A DNA stretch of 64,000 nt, taken from contig NC_018632.1 in NCBI RefSeq assembly GCF_000172635.2, positions 1,240,001 to 1,304,000 on the forward strand, written 5' to 3'. The first letter of the stretch is position 1. Every line of letters starts with the position of its first letter. The position numbers were made by a program, and so were the translations under genes. The stretch comes from Alteromonas macleodii ATCC 27126 (lineage in GTDB: Bacteria; Pseudomonadota; Gammaproteobacteria; Enterobacterales; Alteromonadaceae). Below the pieces are notes generated by a model that saw only the letters and a program-made list of their open reading frames with translations, did not search any database and was not told where the DNA came from. This document shows, one piece after another, positions 8,427 to 17,745 of the stretch.

Positions 8427-10016
8427 ATGTCAGATAAGAAGCTTCTAGAAGAGATTAAAAAGCGACGTACGTTCGCAATCATATCGCACCCGGATGCGGG
8501 TAAAACCACGATTACCGAAAAAGTATTGTTATTCGGACGCGCCCTGCAAACTGCCGGTACCGTAAAAGGTAAAAAGTCAGGTCAGCATGCTAAATCTGAC
8601 TGGATGGAAATGGAAAAAGAGCGTGGTATCTCGGTAACCACCTCGGTCATGCAGTTTCCATATAGCGATCACTTAGTAAACCTGCTGGATACTCCGGGGC
8701 ACGAAGACTTTTCTGAAGATACCTATCGAACACTGACGGCGGTTGACTCATGCCTTATGGTTATCGACGCAGCGAAAGGTGTAGAAGACCGAACCCGTAA
8801 ACTTATGGAAGTCACCCGTTTGCGCGATACGCCGATTGTGACTTTCATGAACAAGCTTGACCGTGATATTCGCGATCCTATGGAACTGCTCGATGAAGTA
8901 GAAACCGAGCTTGATATCCTGTGTGCACCAATCACTTGGCCAATTGGCTGTGGTAAGAGCTTTAAAGGTGTATATCACCTTCACCGCGACGAAACTATTT
9001 TGTATCAAAGCGGCCAGGGTCACACTATCCAAGACGTGCGCATCATCAAAGGGTTAGATAACCCTGAGTTAGATACTGCAGTAGGAAGTGACCTCGCTGA
9101 AACCTTGCGTGACGAGCTTGAGCTTGTACGCGGTGCATCTAACGAATTTGAACAAGAGCTTTTCTTGGAAGGCCAGTTAACGCCAGTATTTTTCGGTACA
9201 GCATTAGGTAACTTCGGTGTTGATCATATGCTTGACGGTTTGGTTGAGTGGGCACCTGCGCCACTTGGCCGCGAAACCGAAGAAGGGACTATCGAAAGTA
9301 CCGATGGTAAGTTCAGTGGCTTCGTATTTAAAATTCAGGCCAACATGGACCCGAAACACCGTGACCGCATAGCATTCTGTCGTATTGTGTCGGGCAAGTA
9401 CGAAAAAGGCATGAAAATGCGCAACAGCCGTTTAGGTAAAGATGTGCGTATTTCGGATGCATTGACCTTCTTGGCTGGTGACCGTTCATTGCTAGAAGAA
9501 GCCTATGCCGGCGATATCATCGGCTTGCACAACCACGGTACCATTCGCATAGGGGACACCTTCACGTCAGGCGATAACTACCGCTTTACGGGTATTCCAA
9601 ACTTTGCGCCTGAGCTATTTAAACGCATCCGCTTGAAAGATCCGCTTAAGCAAAAGCAACTGCTGAAAGGGCTGATCCAGCTTTCTGAGGAAGGGGCGGT
9701 GCAGGTGTTTAGACCGCTTGCCAACAACGATTTGATTGTTGGCGCAGTAGGTGTGCTTCAGTTTGACGTAGTTGTCGCTCGCTTGAAAGCCGAATACAAC
9801 GTAGACGCGCTTTATGAGCATATTAACGTGAGCACTGCCCGCTGGGTTTACTCTGACAATGAGAAGAAGCTTGATGAATTCCGCCGTAAAGGTGAGCAAA
9901 ACCTTGCACTAGATGGCGGCGATAACTTGACGTACATCGCACCTACTATGGTGAATTTACAGCTAGCGCAAGAGCGCTACCCTGATATTCAGTTCAAGAA
10001 CACGCGCGAAAATTAA
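8427..10016 (+). CDS. prfC: Peptide chain release factor 3 (RF3)
   Basis: This GTPase recycles RF1/RF2 from the ribosome after termination. The 529 residues match the E. coli length. The G1 P-loop SHPDAGKTT is at residues 20-28, with G2/G3 elements [10 protein letters not shown] and [20 protein letters not shown], and NKLD as G4. The C-terminal half carries [23 protein letters not shown] chose ATG at 8427; a TTG directly before it is in frame but adds only one residue. argS follows 33 bases downstream on the same strand. Confidence 0.97.
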   Translation: MSDKKLLEEIKKRRTFAIISHPDAGKTTITEKVLLFGRALQTAGTVKGKKSGQHAKSDWMEMEKERGISVTTSVMQFPYSDHLVNLLDTPGHEDFSEDTYRTLTAVDSCLMVIDAAKGVEDRTRKLMEVTRLRDTPIVTFMNKLDRDIRDPMELLDEVETELDILCAPITWPIGCGKSFKGVYHLHRDETILYQSGQGHTIQDVRIIKGLDNPELDTAVGSDLAETLRDELELVRGASNEFEQELFLEGQLTPVFFGTALGNFGVDHMLDGLVEWAPAPLGRETEEGTIESTDGKFSGFVFKIQANMDPKHRDRIAFCRIVSGKYEKGMKMRNSRLGKDVRISDALTFLAGDRSLLEEAYAGDIIGLHNHGTIRIGDTFTSGDNYRFTGIPNFAPELFKRIRLKDPLKQKQLLKGLIQLSEEGAVQVFRPLANNDLIVGAVGVLQFDVVVARLKAEYNVDALYEHINVSTARWVYSDNEKKLDEFRRKGEQNLALDGGDNLTYIAPTMVNLQLAQERYPDIQFKNTREN

Positions 10017-10049
10017 GCTAATAAAGATTAAACAAAGACACAATATATT

Positions 10050-11780
10050 ATGAATATACATGCACTATTAGTTAACCGTTTCACTGAAGCTCTACAAGAA
10101 ATGGGCGTAGAAAATGCGCCAGTGCCAGTTTCGCGCAGCGCTCGACCTGAATTTGGTGAGTATCAGTTTAACGGCGCGATGGCGCTAGCCAAGCAGCTTA
10201 AGCAAAAGCCGCGCGATATTGCAGAGAAAATTGTTGAGACTGTAAAGCTCGACGATATTGCCAGCAAGCTAGAAGTGGCGGGCCCTGGTTTTATCAACGT
10301 TCATTTAAATGACGAATGGCTGTCTAATCAGTGTGAGTTGTCACTAACCGACCCACGTTTAGGTATTGCTAAGTCAAAAGAACAAAACATTGTTGTTGAT
10401 TACTCATCGCCTAACCTGGCCAAAGAGATGCACGTGGGACACCTGCGTACTACCATCATCGGCGATGCTGTGGTTAAAGTACTTGAGTTCTTGGGCCACA
10501 ACGTTATTCGTCAAAATCACATGGGCGACTGGGGCACACAGTTCGGCATGTTGCTTGCGCACCTTTCAGACAAGCTACAAGATGAAGTGGCTGAAACTGC
10601 GCTCTCTGATCTAGAAGACTTTTACCGCGAAGCCAAAGTACGCTTTGACGAAGAAGAAGGTTTTGCCGACCGCGCCCGTGAATACGTAGTTAAGCTGCAG
10701 GGCGGTGACGCTCAGTGTCTGGCGCTATGGGAAAAGTTCATTGACGTGTCTATTGCTCACTCAGAAGAAGTGTACGACAAGCTAAACGTAAGCCTGACCC
10801 GTAAAGATATTATGGGTGAGTCGGCTTACAACGACGATTTAGCCAACGTAATCAGTGACCTTAAAGCGAAAGGCCTTGCAGTAGAAGACCAAGGTGCGCA
10901 GGTGGTGTTTATACCTGAGCTTGCTGATAAAGAAGGTAACCCTGCGGTTTACATCGTTCAAAAGTCGGGTGGCGGCTATTTATACGCAACGACAGACCTT
11001 GCGGCAATGCGCTATCGCAGCGGCAAGTTAAACGCTGACCGTACGCTGATTCTTACTGACGCGCGTCAGGCACTGCACTTCAAGCAAACTGAAATTGTGG
11101 GCCGTAAAGCGGGCTTTATGAAAGAAGAGCAAACTTACGAGCATTGCCCATTTGGAATGATGCTAGGCAGTGACGGTAAGCCATTTAAAACGCGTACTGG
11201 CGGTACAGTTAAACTGGTCGAATTGCTTGATGAAGCCGTTGAGCGTGCGGGTAAGCTTATCGCCGAGCGCGACAACGATTTAAGTGAAGACGAGCTTAAA
11301 GAAGTCGCTCACAAGGTGGGTATTGGCGCTGTGAAATACGCTGACCTATCTAAAAACCGCACAACTGATTACATGTTTAATTGGGACTCCATGCTAAGCT
11401 TTGAAGGTAACACCGCGCCTTACCTTCAGTACGCCTATACCCGTGTGAAAAGCTTGTTCAGAAAAGCGGGTGTGGATATGGCCACCATGCCAGTAGATAT
11501 CAATATTGCTGAGAAACAAGAGCACGCGCTAGCTGTATTACTTATGCAGTTTGAAGAGGTGATTGGTACAGTATCTCGTGAAGCCACGCCTCATGTACTG
11601 TGTACTTACCTCTATGATGTGGCTTCAGCATTTATGTCATTCTACGAAGCGTGCCCGATGTTAAAAGACGGTATTGAGCCAGCCGTACGCGATAGCCGTC
11701 TAGCGTTGTCAGCTCTGGTTGCCAAGACGCTAGAGCAAGGATTAACCCTACTTGGCATCGAAACACTAGAAAAAATGTAG
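10050..11780 (+). CDS. argS: Arginyl-tRNA synthetase
   Basis: This class I synthetase charges tRNA-Arg. The 576 residues match the usual length. An N-terminal Add-1 domain (residues 1-110, with ARPEFGEYQFNGAMALAK) precedes the Rossmann core carrying the HIGH-type motif MHVGHLRTT near residue 127. GMMLGSDGKPFKTRTGG takes the place of a canonical KMSKS. The C-terminal DALR anticodon-binding domain runs from about residue 460. A strong terminator follows the stop. Confidence 0.97.
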   Translation: MNIHALLVNRFTEALQEMGVENAPVPVSRSARPEFGEYQFNGAMALAKQLKQKPRDIAEKIVETVKLDDIASKLEVAGPGFINVHLNDEWLSNQCELSLTDPRLGIAKSKEQNIVVDYSSPNLAKEMHVGHLRTTIIGDAVVKVLEFLGHNVIRQNHMGDWGTQFGMLLAHLSDKLQDEVAETALSDLEDFYREAKVRFDEEEGFADRAREYVVKLQGGDAQCLALWEKFIDVSIAHSEEVYDKLNVSLTRKDIMGESAYNDDLANVISDLKAKGLAVEDQGAQVVFIPELADKEGNPAVYIVQKSGGGYLYATTDLAAMRYRSGKLNADRTLILTDARQALHFKQTEIVGRKAGFMKEEQTYEHCPFGMMLGSDGKPFKTRTGGTVKLVELLDEAVERAGKLIAERDNDLSEDELKEVAHKVGIGAVKYADLSKNRTTDYMFNWDSMLSFEGNTAPYLQYAYTRVKSLFRKAGVDMATMPVDINIAEKQEHALAVLLMQFEEVIGTVSREATPHVLCTYLYDVASAFMSFYEACPMLKDGIEPAVRDSRLALSALVAKTLEQGLTLLGIETLEKM

Positions 11781-11814
11781 TGTTCGCGGTACAACATACA
11801 TATTGATAACAAAG

Positions 11815-11843
11815 AGGCTGACATTGATTGTCAGCCTTTTTTT
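11815..11843 (+). terminator. Rho-independent terminator of argS
   Basis: AGGCTGACA (11815-11823), loop TTGAT, then TGTCAGCCT (11829-11837) running into seven T bases. It starts 35 bases after the argS stop. Confidence 0.9.
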
Positions 11844-11958
11844 ATGCGAAACATAAGCGTCAACCCTACAACGCTCGTTTGCGCTAATCGTGATTCTTAT
11901 ACCAGTGGGTATAGATTATTGCGTACTCAGCGAGATTTAAAATGTTCGTAATCTCGGC

Positions 11959-11994
11959 GTGTAACCGCAGGTACACGTGTAACAGCAGGTACAG
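11959..11994. repeat. Two tandem 18-bp repeats upstream of the FMN reductase
   Basis: GTGTAACCGCAGGTACAC is followed immediately by GTGTAACAGCAGGTACAG: two 18-bp units, two mismatches, no gap. It lies 93-128 bases before the reductase start, where a regulator could bind. Apart from this and the argS terminator I see nothing else in the 306-base gap 11781-12086. Confidence 0.7.
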
Positions 11995-12086
11995 TGGTAT
12001 TACATTTCGATTAGAACCGATAGGGCGATAGCTTCCTATAAATCAGACAACTAGAACACTACTTAAATTAACGACAGGAAACTCAA

Positions 12087-12653
12087 ATGACTAAGATCCT
12101 TGCATTTGCAGGTAGTACCCGTAAAGGTTCATTCAACCAAGCTGTTATGAAAGTTGCCGCAGAGGGCGCACGTGAAGCTGGCGCAGAGGTTACCGTTATA
12201 GATCTCGCTGACTTTCAAATGCCGTTGTTTAATGAAGATGAGGAAGCCGAGTTTGGTATGCCTGAAAAAGCACAGGCGTTCAAAGAATTGCTAATGAGCC
12301 ATGATGGTTTTCTTATTGCTTCACCAGAATACAACTCAAGCTATCCCGCACTGCTAAAGAATGCCATCGACTGGGCATCGCGCATGGGGGAAGGCGAAAA
12401 GCCATTACAAGCATATCGCGGTAAGGTGGCTGGAATTATGGCTGCGTCTGCTGGTGGGCTAGGCGGCATGCGCGTGCTGGTGGTACTGAGAATGTTACTT
12501 GAAAATCTAGGTACCATGGTGCTGCCGAACCAAAAAGCTATTGCGAAGGTAAATACGCTTATGGAAGATGGCGCAATTACGGATGAAAAGACGATTAAGC
12601 AGCTTAAAAATTTGGGTAAAGAAACTGCCGAGCTTGCCGCCAAAGTAAAATAG
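12087..12653 (+). CDS. NAD(P)H-dependent FMN reductase family protein
   Basis: This 188-residue flavodoxin-fold enzyme resembles the ChrR/YieF/azoreductase group. The FMN phosphate loop is GSTRKGSFN (residues 9-17), PEYNSSYPALLKNAIDWASR near residue 75 binds the flavin, and AASAGGLGGMRVLVVLR near residue 115 forms the third loop. Such enzymes reduce quinones, chromate or dyes by two-electron transfer in the cytoplasm. AGGAAA before the ATG gives a reasonable ribosome site. It appears to be a single-gene unit. Confidence 0.85.
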   Translation: MTKILAFAGSTRKGSFNQAVMKVAAEGAREAGAEVTVIDLADFQMPLFNEDEEAEFGMPEKAQAFKELLMSHDGFLIASPEYNSSYPALLKNAIDWASRMGEGEKPLQAYRGKVAGIMAASAGGLGGMRVLVVLRMLLENLGTMVLPNQKAIAKVNTLMEDGAITDEKTIKQLKNLGKETAELAAKVK

Positions 12654-12690
12654 CTGAAACTAGGTAATCAAATTTGAAGCCTACTAAATT

Positions 12691-12736
12691 AAGACTGGCC
12701 ACCTTGTAATTGCAGTATCTACGCGTGGCCAGTCTT
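12691..12736. repeat. 12-bp perfect inverted repeat (hairpin) after the FMN reductase
   Basis: AAGACTGGCCAC (12691-12702) and GTGGCCAGTCTT (12725-12736) are exact reverse complements with a 22-base loop. No T tract follows on either strand, so it may be a processing or Rho-associated hairpin rather than an intrinsic terminator. Confidence 0.55.
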
Positions 12737-12872
12737 CGGTGAATGTTCGAGGTTTTAGTTTTGTGCATGGTTAGTTGAGAGTGCTTAAATTCAACTTTTA
12801 GCGTGTTACTATAGACAAATCATTACTGCAAAATCTGCTACAGACGCACATATCTCCAAAAATAAAATATTC

Positions 12873-14831
12873 ATGAAACTTACTCAAGAAATAATAAATC
12901 AAGCAATGCAGGCGTTCGGTGCCGGTGAATTTAGCCGAGTCATATCGACGCTTTCTCCTGTCTATGAGCAGCATCCAATGGCACAAATGGTATATGCTAC
13001 GGCACTAGGAAAGGTTGCTGAATTTACTACGTCGTTTGAAATATTTGAAAGCCTTCAGTCTGATTATCCTCAAAACACTGATGTGGCGTATAATTATGGT
13101 CTATTGCTAAAAGAAGCTGAGCGGTTTGATGACGCACAAAAGCAGCTTTCAAAAGCGATAGCAATTAACCCAAACTACCACGTTGCTTTTCATGCACTTG
13201 GAAATTTAATGTCTGAGCTTGGCCGATATGAAGAAGCACAGTTAGCATATGAAAAAGCAATAGCAAAAAATCCTAAAAATATTCAGTACGGACAAAGCCT
13301 GAGTAAGTGTCTTTATCAGCAGGAAAAATGGTCTCAGTTGGTCGCGCATATTAAAAGAGAGGGTCTTCATCTAAGCGATAAACTTAGCGCTGAACTGTAT
13401 ACAGAAGCATGTTACAGAATTCATTCGAGAGGAGAATTAGCTAAGCAGAGTAATATGCTAAGTTCAACGTACTCAGATTCTTATTCGATCCACTATTTTT
13501 TGGCGTTGTCAGCATTGGAGTCGAAGCGTTACGTTCATGCAAAGCGTCATCTTGAAAAATCACTTTCCCTCGCTGATTCATCGGATAAAGAAGAGTTACT
13601 GACGTACTTAGACTATGTTTCTTGGCTACTCAATGCCACTAAAGACAACCTTGATGTCCTCAATAGAAAGTTTGAAAACACCGATAACATTCAGTTACTA
13701 GAGCTGGCCTTTAATATTAACGAAAACAGGCGTGAGCTAGCTGAAGCTGAGAAGTTTCTTGGCAAAATTCAATTAATTCAAGCTGAGGGCGACAAGGAGC
13801 AACACGAGTTAAAACGTTCGCTGTTGGCCTTCGCAAAAGGAGAGTTTGAAGAGGGGCTGCGAATTAACGAGCACTTCTTAGTAAAACAACCCAAAAGCCT
13901 TCCTCATCTTTACCAGAAGATTAGAAACCTTGAAAAGCTCAAGCGTTTTAGCGATGCCGAAGAGGTCATCAGGTTTATCGCACATAACGTGAATAACCTT
14001 CATTCCAGTAAATTCGCAGATTTGTCCTCTGGCGTCATGCTCAATGGTTTTGATGTATCACCTTCTCCTATCGTTAACGCGTCAAGTAACAGCACAAACA
14101 TTCTCTTTATTGTTGGATTTCCTCGTTCGGGAACGACATTGATAGAAAGTTTGTTACTTAAAAATGCGAATGTTGAGTTATTAGAAGAAACAGATGCTGT
14201 AGAAACCTTTTATAACCAGATGGTTGAACGCGAGATTGTTGACCCTGAGACGGGTGATATAAAGCGGACAAACCAAAGTGAACTAGACGCTTTGGCAAAT
14301 GACTATCTTGAGCATTTAACGGCTTATTCTCCTAGTGTTAACAGCAATAAACTCATCGTAGATAAGATGCCGCTTAACTTCCCTTATTTACCTGCAATGT
14401 TGACCTTATTTCCTAACGCAAAAGTACTTTGTTGCCTACGTAACCCGAAGGCAGTTGCGTTGAGTTGTTTACAGTTCGAGGAAATAAACTTGTACACCGT
14501 TGAGCAATTCGCTGAGGCTTATAATAAAGTCTTCACGTGCTGGGAAAAAATGGAACCAATCTTAAGGGACAGAGCAATAAGCATTAAATATGAAGATGTT
14601 GTTGCTGACCCTGAATCTTCTATAGCATCCATATATCAGTTTTCAGGGCTGACAGAAGGGGAGACTAAGACCTTAGAAAGTAATAGTTCGCCTTTGTTCC
14701 AAACACCGAGCTACTATCAAGTTAGTCAACCAGTGTATAAGTCTTCAATGCAAAAGTATGAGAACTACCCAACGCTTTTCTCTGAATGTCCCCCTCTTTT
14801 AGATGAATGGGAGCAAAAGTGGGGATATTAA
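12873..14831 (+). CDS. TPR-repeat protein with C-terminal sulfotransferase domain
   Basis: This 652-residue fusion begins with tetratricopeptide repeats (for example VAYNYGLLLKEAERFDDAQ and AFHALGNLMSELGRYEEAQ, around residues 70-140, with helical repeats to about 370). A sulfotransferase domain of the Sulfotransfer_3 kind follows: the PAPS-binding loop FIVGFPRSGTTLIES lies near residue 411 and the second phosphate motif CLRNPKAVALS near 520. It should transfer sulfate from PAPS to an unknown cytosolic acceptor. I see no signal peptide and no good Shine-Dalgarno. Base composition looks more A+T-rich than neighbouring genes, and no sulfation partner is nearby, so acquisition by transfer is possible. 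Confidence 0.82.
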   Translation: MKLTQEIINQAMQAFGAGEFSRVISTLSPVYEQHPMAQMVYATALGKVAEFTTSFEIFESLQSDYPQNTDVAYNYGLLLKEAERFDDAQKQLSKAIAINPNYHVAFHALGNLMSELGRYEEAQLAYEKAIAKNPKNIQYGQSLSKCLYQQEKWSQLVAHIKREGLHLSDKLSAELYTEACYRIHSRGELAKQSNMLSSTYSDSYSIHYFLALSALESKRYVHAKRHLEKSLSLADSSDKEELLTYLDYVSWLLNATKDNLDVLNRKFENTDNIQLLELAFNINENRRELAEAEKFLGKIQLIQAEGDKEQHELKRSLLAFAKGEFEEGLRINEHFLVKQPKSLPHLYQKIRNLEKLKRFSDAEEVIRFIAHNVNNLHSSKFADLSSGVMLNGFDVSPSPIVNASSNSTNILFIVGFPRSGTTLIESLLLKNANVELLEETDAVETFYNQMVEREIVDPETGDIKRTNQSELDALANDYLEHLTAYSPSVNSNKLIVDKMPLNFPYLPAMLTLFPNAKVLCCLRNPKAVALSCLQFEEINLYTVEQFAEAYNKVFTCWEKMEPILRDRAISIKYEDVVADPESSIASIYQFSGLTEGETKTLESNSSPLFQTPSYYQVSQPVYKSSMQKYENYPTLFSECPPLLDEWEQKWGY

Positions 14832-14917
14832 GAAAGTAAGTATGAATGGGTGTTAGTGAAGGTAATGGGCGCTGGCTATATCGAACGGCTCAATGTTTTC
14901 TTTCCACCCAATCACAG

Positions 14918-15586
14918 TTACCAGTTAATAGGACAGTTTATACATTCGTCCATGAAAGTGCCCTGAAATGTTGCGTAGTGGATGCGCGTGCCGGTTAGGT
15001 TTGCTCGATACAAACTTGCATCGTTCAGTTTTGCTTCCTGAATATTGGCGTTAATCAGTGAAGCACCTTCAAAGTTTGCTTTGTTCATCCAAACCCGCTC
15101 TAAGCGTGCGGCACGTAAGTTGGTGTTTACCATTGTCGCACCTGATAAACGCGCTTGGTCCAGGTTAGCACCTGAAAAGTTGGAGTTAGTGAAATCAACC
15201 CCTTGACCGAAAAGCGCCCAGCCATCTACGCCTTCTAAGTTAGCGTTGCGAACTTTTGAGCTGCGTAAATCTGCGTGTTTTAAGTTGGCGGTAGCTAAAT
15301 CAGCGTGATCTAGGTTACTTTTCTTAAACGTCGCATAGCTTAAGTTGGCGTGCCTTAAATCTGTTTTGTTGAACTTAACGTTGGTGAATACTGCCCCGTG
15401 CAAATTTGCATGGCTTAAATCAGCACCGCTTAAGTCTGTATCACTACACACTGTCTTTGGTTTTATTTCACATCCGTTGATAATTTTCACGTCATCTTCG
15501 AAATCGGGAATGGCACTGGCAGTTGCTGAATATAGGACAACTAATAATATGGGGAGTTGTTTGGTTGCTTGAAAACGTAAGCGCAT
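14918..15586 (-). CDS. Secreted pentapeptide-repeat protein
   Basis: The 222-residue protein starts with a signal peptide (LPILLVVLYSATASA, cleavage about residue 25). It then has some 25 A(D/N)LXX-type repeats, for example TDLSGADLSHANLHGAVF and ANLDQARLSGATMVNTNL, which form a right-handed quadrilateral beta-helix. A short cysteine-containing tail (ECINCPINW) ends it, and two more Cys sit before the repeats. The likely location is periplasmic; the function is unknown. It follows the PQQ dehydrogenase on the same strand with TAAGGAG before the ATG, so it may be a late gene of that operon. Confidence 0.8.
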   Translation of the reverse strand: MRLRFQATKQLPILLVVLYSATASAIPDFEDDVKIINGCEIKPKTVCSDTDLSGADLSHANLHGAVFTNVKFNKTDLRHANLSYATFKKSNLDHADLATANLKHADLRSSKVRNANLEGVDGWALFGQGVDFTNSNFSGANLDQARLSGATMVNTNLRAARLERVWMNKANFEGASLINANIQEAKLNDASLYRANLTGTRIHYATFQGTFMDECINCPINW

Positions 15587-15601
15587 GAGAGCTCCTTAAT
15601 G

Positions 15602-15628
15602 CCGAGAGGCGTTTTCACCGCCTCTCGG
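15602..15628 (-). repeat. Strong hairpin between the PQQ dehydrogenase and pentapeptide genes
   Basis: CCGAGAGGCG (15602-15611) and CGCCTCTCGG (15619-15628) form a 10-bp G+C-rich stem with a 7-base loop. On the minus strand it lies directly before the Shine-Dalgarno of the pentapeptide gene and has no T tract. It could stabilise the 3' end of the dehydrogenase message or reduce read-through. Confidence 0.6.
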
Positions 15629-15651
15629 TTGGGTTTGTTGCAAAGGTAAAG

Positions 15652-17502
15652 CTATTGTTTAGCTACGTTTTGCTTTTTATTGTGATTAGGAAGTTTAAAT
15701 ACCCAGAACGAACCACCTTGCGCCACAGGTTTGGTGAGTTCAGCCATATCTCCTCCCCATAGAGGTACTGCACCACCATACCCTGACGCTAAGCCGATGT
15801 ATTGCTCACCATCCTCTTCCCAGGTTATAGGGCATGAAATGATGCCCGAGCCCGTTTGGAACTTCCAAAGTTCTTCACCGGTTTCCTCATCGAAAGCTTT
15901 GACATAGCCATCGCCCGTTCCGGTAATAATGAGTCCGCCTTTCGTCGCCAGTACCCCAGCCCACATAGGAAGTTTCTCTTTGTGTGTCCATTTAATTTCA
16001 CCTGAAATGGGGTCTACGGCACGAAGTACGCCCACGTGGTCGTCATACATGCGCTTAATTCTAAAACCCTGTCCTAGGTAAGCGGCACCTTTTTTATAGG
16101 TCACTTCTTCCGTCCAGTAGTCTTCTTTCCAGTGGTTTGCGCCCATATAGAACCAGCCGGTATTCTGGCTGTAGGCCATCGGGTTCCAGTTCTTTCCGCC
16201 CAAGAATGGAGGCGATACCTCTATTGACTTTCCTCGTTTTTCACCCGGCTCAGGCAGTGGCGGGCGCTGTCCGTCTACTTCAACTGGGCGACCCGTGTCA
16301 GGGTCTATATGTGTGGCCCACGTGATATTATCTACAAAGGGAAAGCCTCTGATGAATTCACCGTTTTGTCTGTTAACTACATAGAAAAAGCCATTTCTGT
16401 CTGCATGAGCCGTCGCTTTTATGAGCTTTCCATTATCGTAATAGTCGAATAGAACAAGTTCATTGTTGCCAGAGAAATCCCATGCGTCGTTAGGTGTATG
16501 TTGATAGAACCATTTAACCTCACCAGTGGTTGCATCTACACCCACTTGTCCGGAAGTATAAAGGTTATCCCAATCTCGTGGATCGCCGCCTTTGGCGGTG
16601 CGTTTCCATGTATTCCAAGGAGCGGGGTTACCTGCACCTATGATGATAGTGTTAGTTTCAACATCGAAGCTTGCACTCTGCCATGGTGCGCCACCACCGT
16701 GGTGCCAAGCCTCAACCATTTCGCCGTTTTCATCCTTTGGCCACGTTGTCACTTCGTATGAACCACCAGTAGGCGTGCTGTCTTTTCCATTTAATCTGCC
16801 CATGTGCCCTTCAACAAATGGACGCATCCAAATCTCTTCACCGGTTTCAGGATCGCGTGCAAACAGTTTTCCTACAACACCAAACTCATCACCTGATGAA
16901 CCGTGAATAAGCATGACCTTTCCTGACTTTTGGTCTTTAACAATCGTAGGTGCCCCCGTCATGGTGTAGCCTGCACGATAGTCTTCAAAGCGCTTCTTCC
17001 ATTTTACTTTGCCTGTTAGCCGGTCAAGGGCAACAACGCCAGCATCCAGCGTACCGAAAAAGACTAAGTCACCATAAATTGCTGCGCCGCGATTTACCAC
17101 GTCACAACACGGTCGAATACCTTCTGGAAGGCGGTGGGCGTAGTCCCACAACTTCTTACCTGTTTTTGCTTCATAGGCGTAGATACGGGAGTAGCTACCG
17201 GTTACATAGACAATACCGTCGTACACGATTGCCTGGGACTCTTGACCCCGTTGCTTTTCATCACCAAAACTCATCACCCAAGCCGGAGATAGCATGTGTA
17301 CATTTTCTTTGTTGATTTGATCAAGTCCGCTGTAACGCTGAGCTTCTGGACCCATACCATACATCAGTACGTTCTCAGGCGTCTTGGCATCATTTTCAAT
17401 GTCTGCCCATGTCACGCCATCGTCCGCATATAAATGTGAACTCGTACCTAAACCAATAATTACGCTTAAGGCCAATGAAGCCTTTGAATAGAACTTAGCC
17501 AT
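15652..17502 (-). CDS. PQQ-dependent methanol/ethanol-type alcohol dehydrogenase
   Basis: A periplasmic quinoprotein of 616 residues from the ATG chosen here; it begins with a signal peptide (ASLALSVIIGLGTSSHLYA). The upstream in-frame extension to 17586 would overrun the promoter region. Beta-propeller tryptophan-docking motifs recur (DRLTGKVKWKKR, DATTGEVKWFYQ, DEETGEELWKFQ). The vicinal disulfide Cys-Cys (RPCCDVVNRG) is near residue 131. The catalytic Asp is in NDAWDFSGNN near residue 342; the residue two further on is Ser, whereas lanthanide enzymes have Asp there, so a calcium enzyme is inferred. No fused cytochrome domain is seen. A LuxR-type regulator gene lies upstream. Confidence 0.9.
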   Translation of the reverse strand: MAKFYSKASLALSVIIGLGTSSHLYADDGVTWADIENDAKTPENVLMYGMGPEAQRYSGLDQINKENVHMLSPAWVMSFGDEKQRGQESQAIVYDGIVYVTGSYSRIYAYEAKTGKKLWDYAHRLPEGIRPCCDVVNRGAAIYGDLVFFGTLDAGVVALDRLTGKVKWKKRFEDYRAGYTMTGAPTIVKDQKSGKVMLIHGSSGDEFGVVGKLFARDPETGEEIWMRPFVEGHMGRLNGKDSTPTGGSYEVTTWPKDENGEMVEAWHHGGGAPWQSASFDVETNTIIIGAGNPAPWNTWKRTAKGGDPRDWDNLYTSGQVGVDATTGEVKWFYQHTPNDAWDFSGNNELVLFDYYDNGKLIKATAHADRNGFFYVVNRQNGEFIRGFPFVDNITWATHIDPDTGRPVEVDGQRPPLPEPGEKRGKSIEVSPPFLGGKNWNPMAYSQNTGWFYMGANHWKEDYWTEEVTYKKGAAYLGQGFRIKRMYDDHVGVLRAVDPISGEIKWTHKEKLPMWAGVLATKGGLIITGTGDGYVKAFDEETGEELWKFQTGSGIISCPITWEEDGEQYIGLASGYGGAVPLWGGDMAELTKPVAQGGSFWVFKLPNHNKKQNVAKQ

Positions 17503-17590
17503 AGTTTTATTTCCACTGTTACCTTGATGTTGTGTTAACAGTATGTAACTAAGTAGAGGCCCTGATAAACGGATTCCGTCCTTCAAAATG

Positions 17591-17604
17591 CGGGAAAAAT
17601 TCCC
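17591..17604. promoter_or_regulatory. Palindromic 14-mer, candidate operator of the PQQ dehydrogenase (proximal copy)
   Basis: CGGGAAAAATTCCC. An almost identical copy in inverse orientation lies at 17711-17724. On the minus strand a possible -10 (CATACT, 17545-17540) puts this box about 64 bases upstream of transcription start, a usual spot for a LuxR-type activator. Confidence 0.5.
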
Positions 17605-17710
17605 TTAGATTGAAGTGTAATAAAAACGCTAATGTGTTGATTTAAATGAGATATCTTAATCATGAGACAAAGTTAGTACCAAAGGGGTATAAAAAAGATA
17701 CGAAAGTACA

Positions 17711-17724
17711 GGGAAGTTTTCCCG
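17711..17724. promoter_or_regulatory. Palindromic 14-mer, candidate operator (distal copy)
   Basis: GGGAAGTTTTCCCG; its reverse complement CGGGAAAACTTCCC differs from the proximal copy at one position. It sits between the regulator stop (17746) and the dehydrogenase promoter region. Confidence 0.5.
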
Positions 17725-17745
17725 ACCTTGTTTAGTGGCGCTTGT

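Noticed and set aside
17503..17586. N-terminal extension of the PQQ dehydrogenase to 17586
   Set aside because: The extension lacks signal-peptide character and overlaps the probable promoter; ATG 17502 begins a standard signal peptide.
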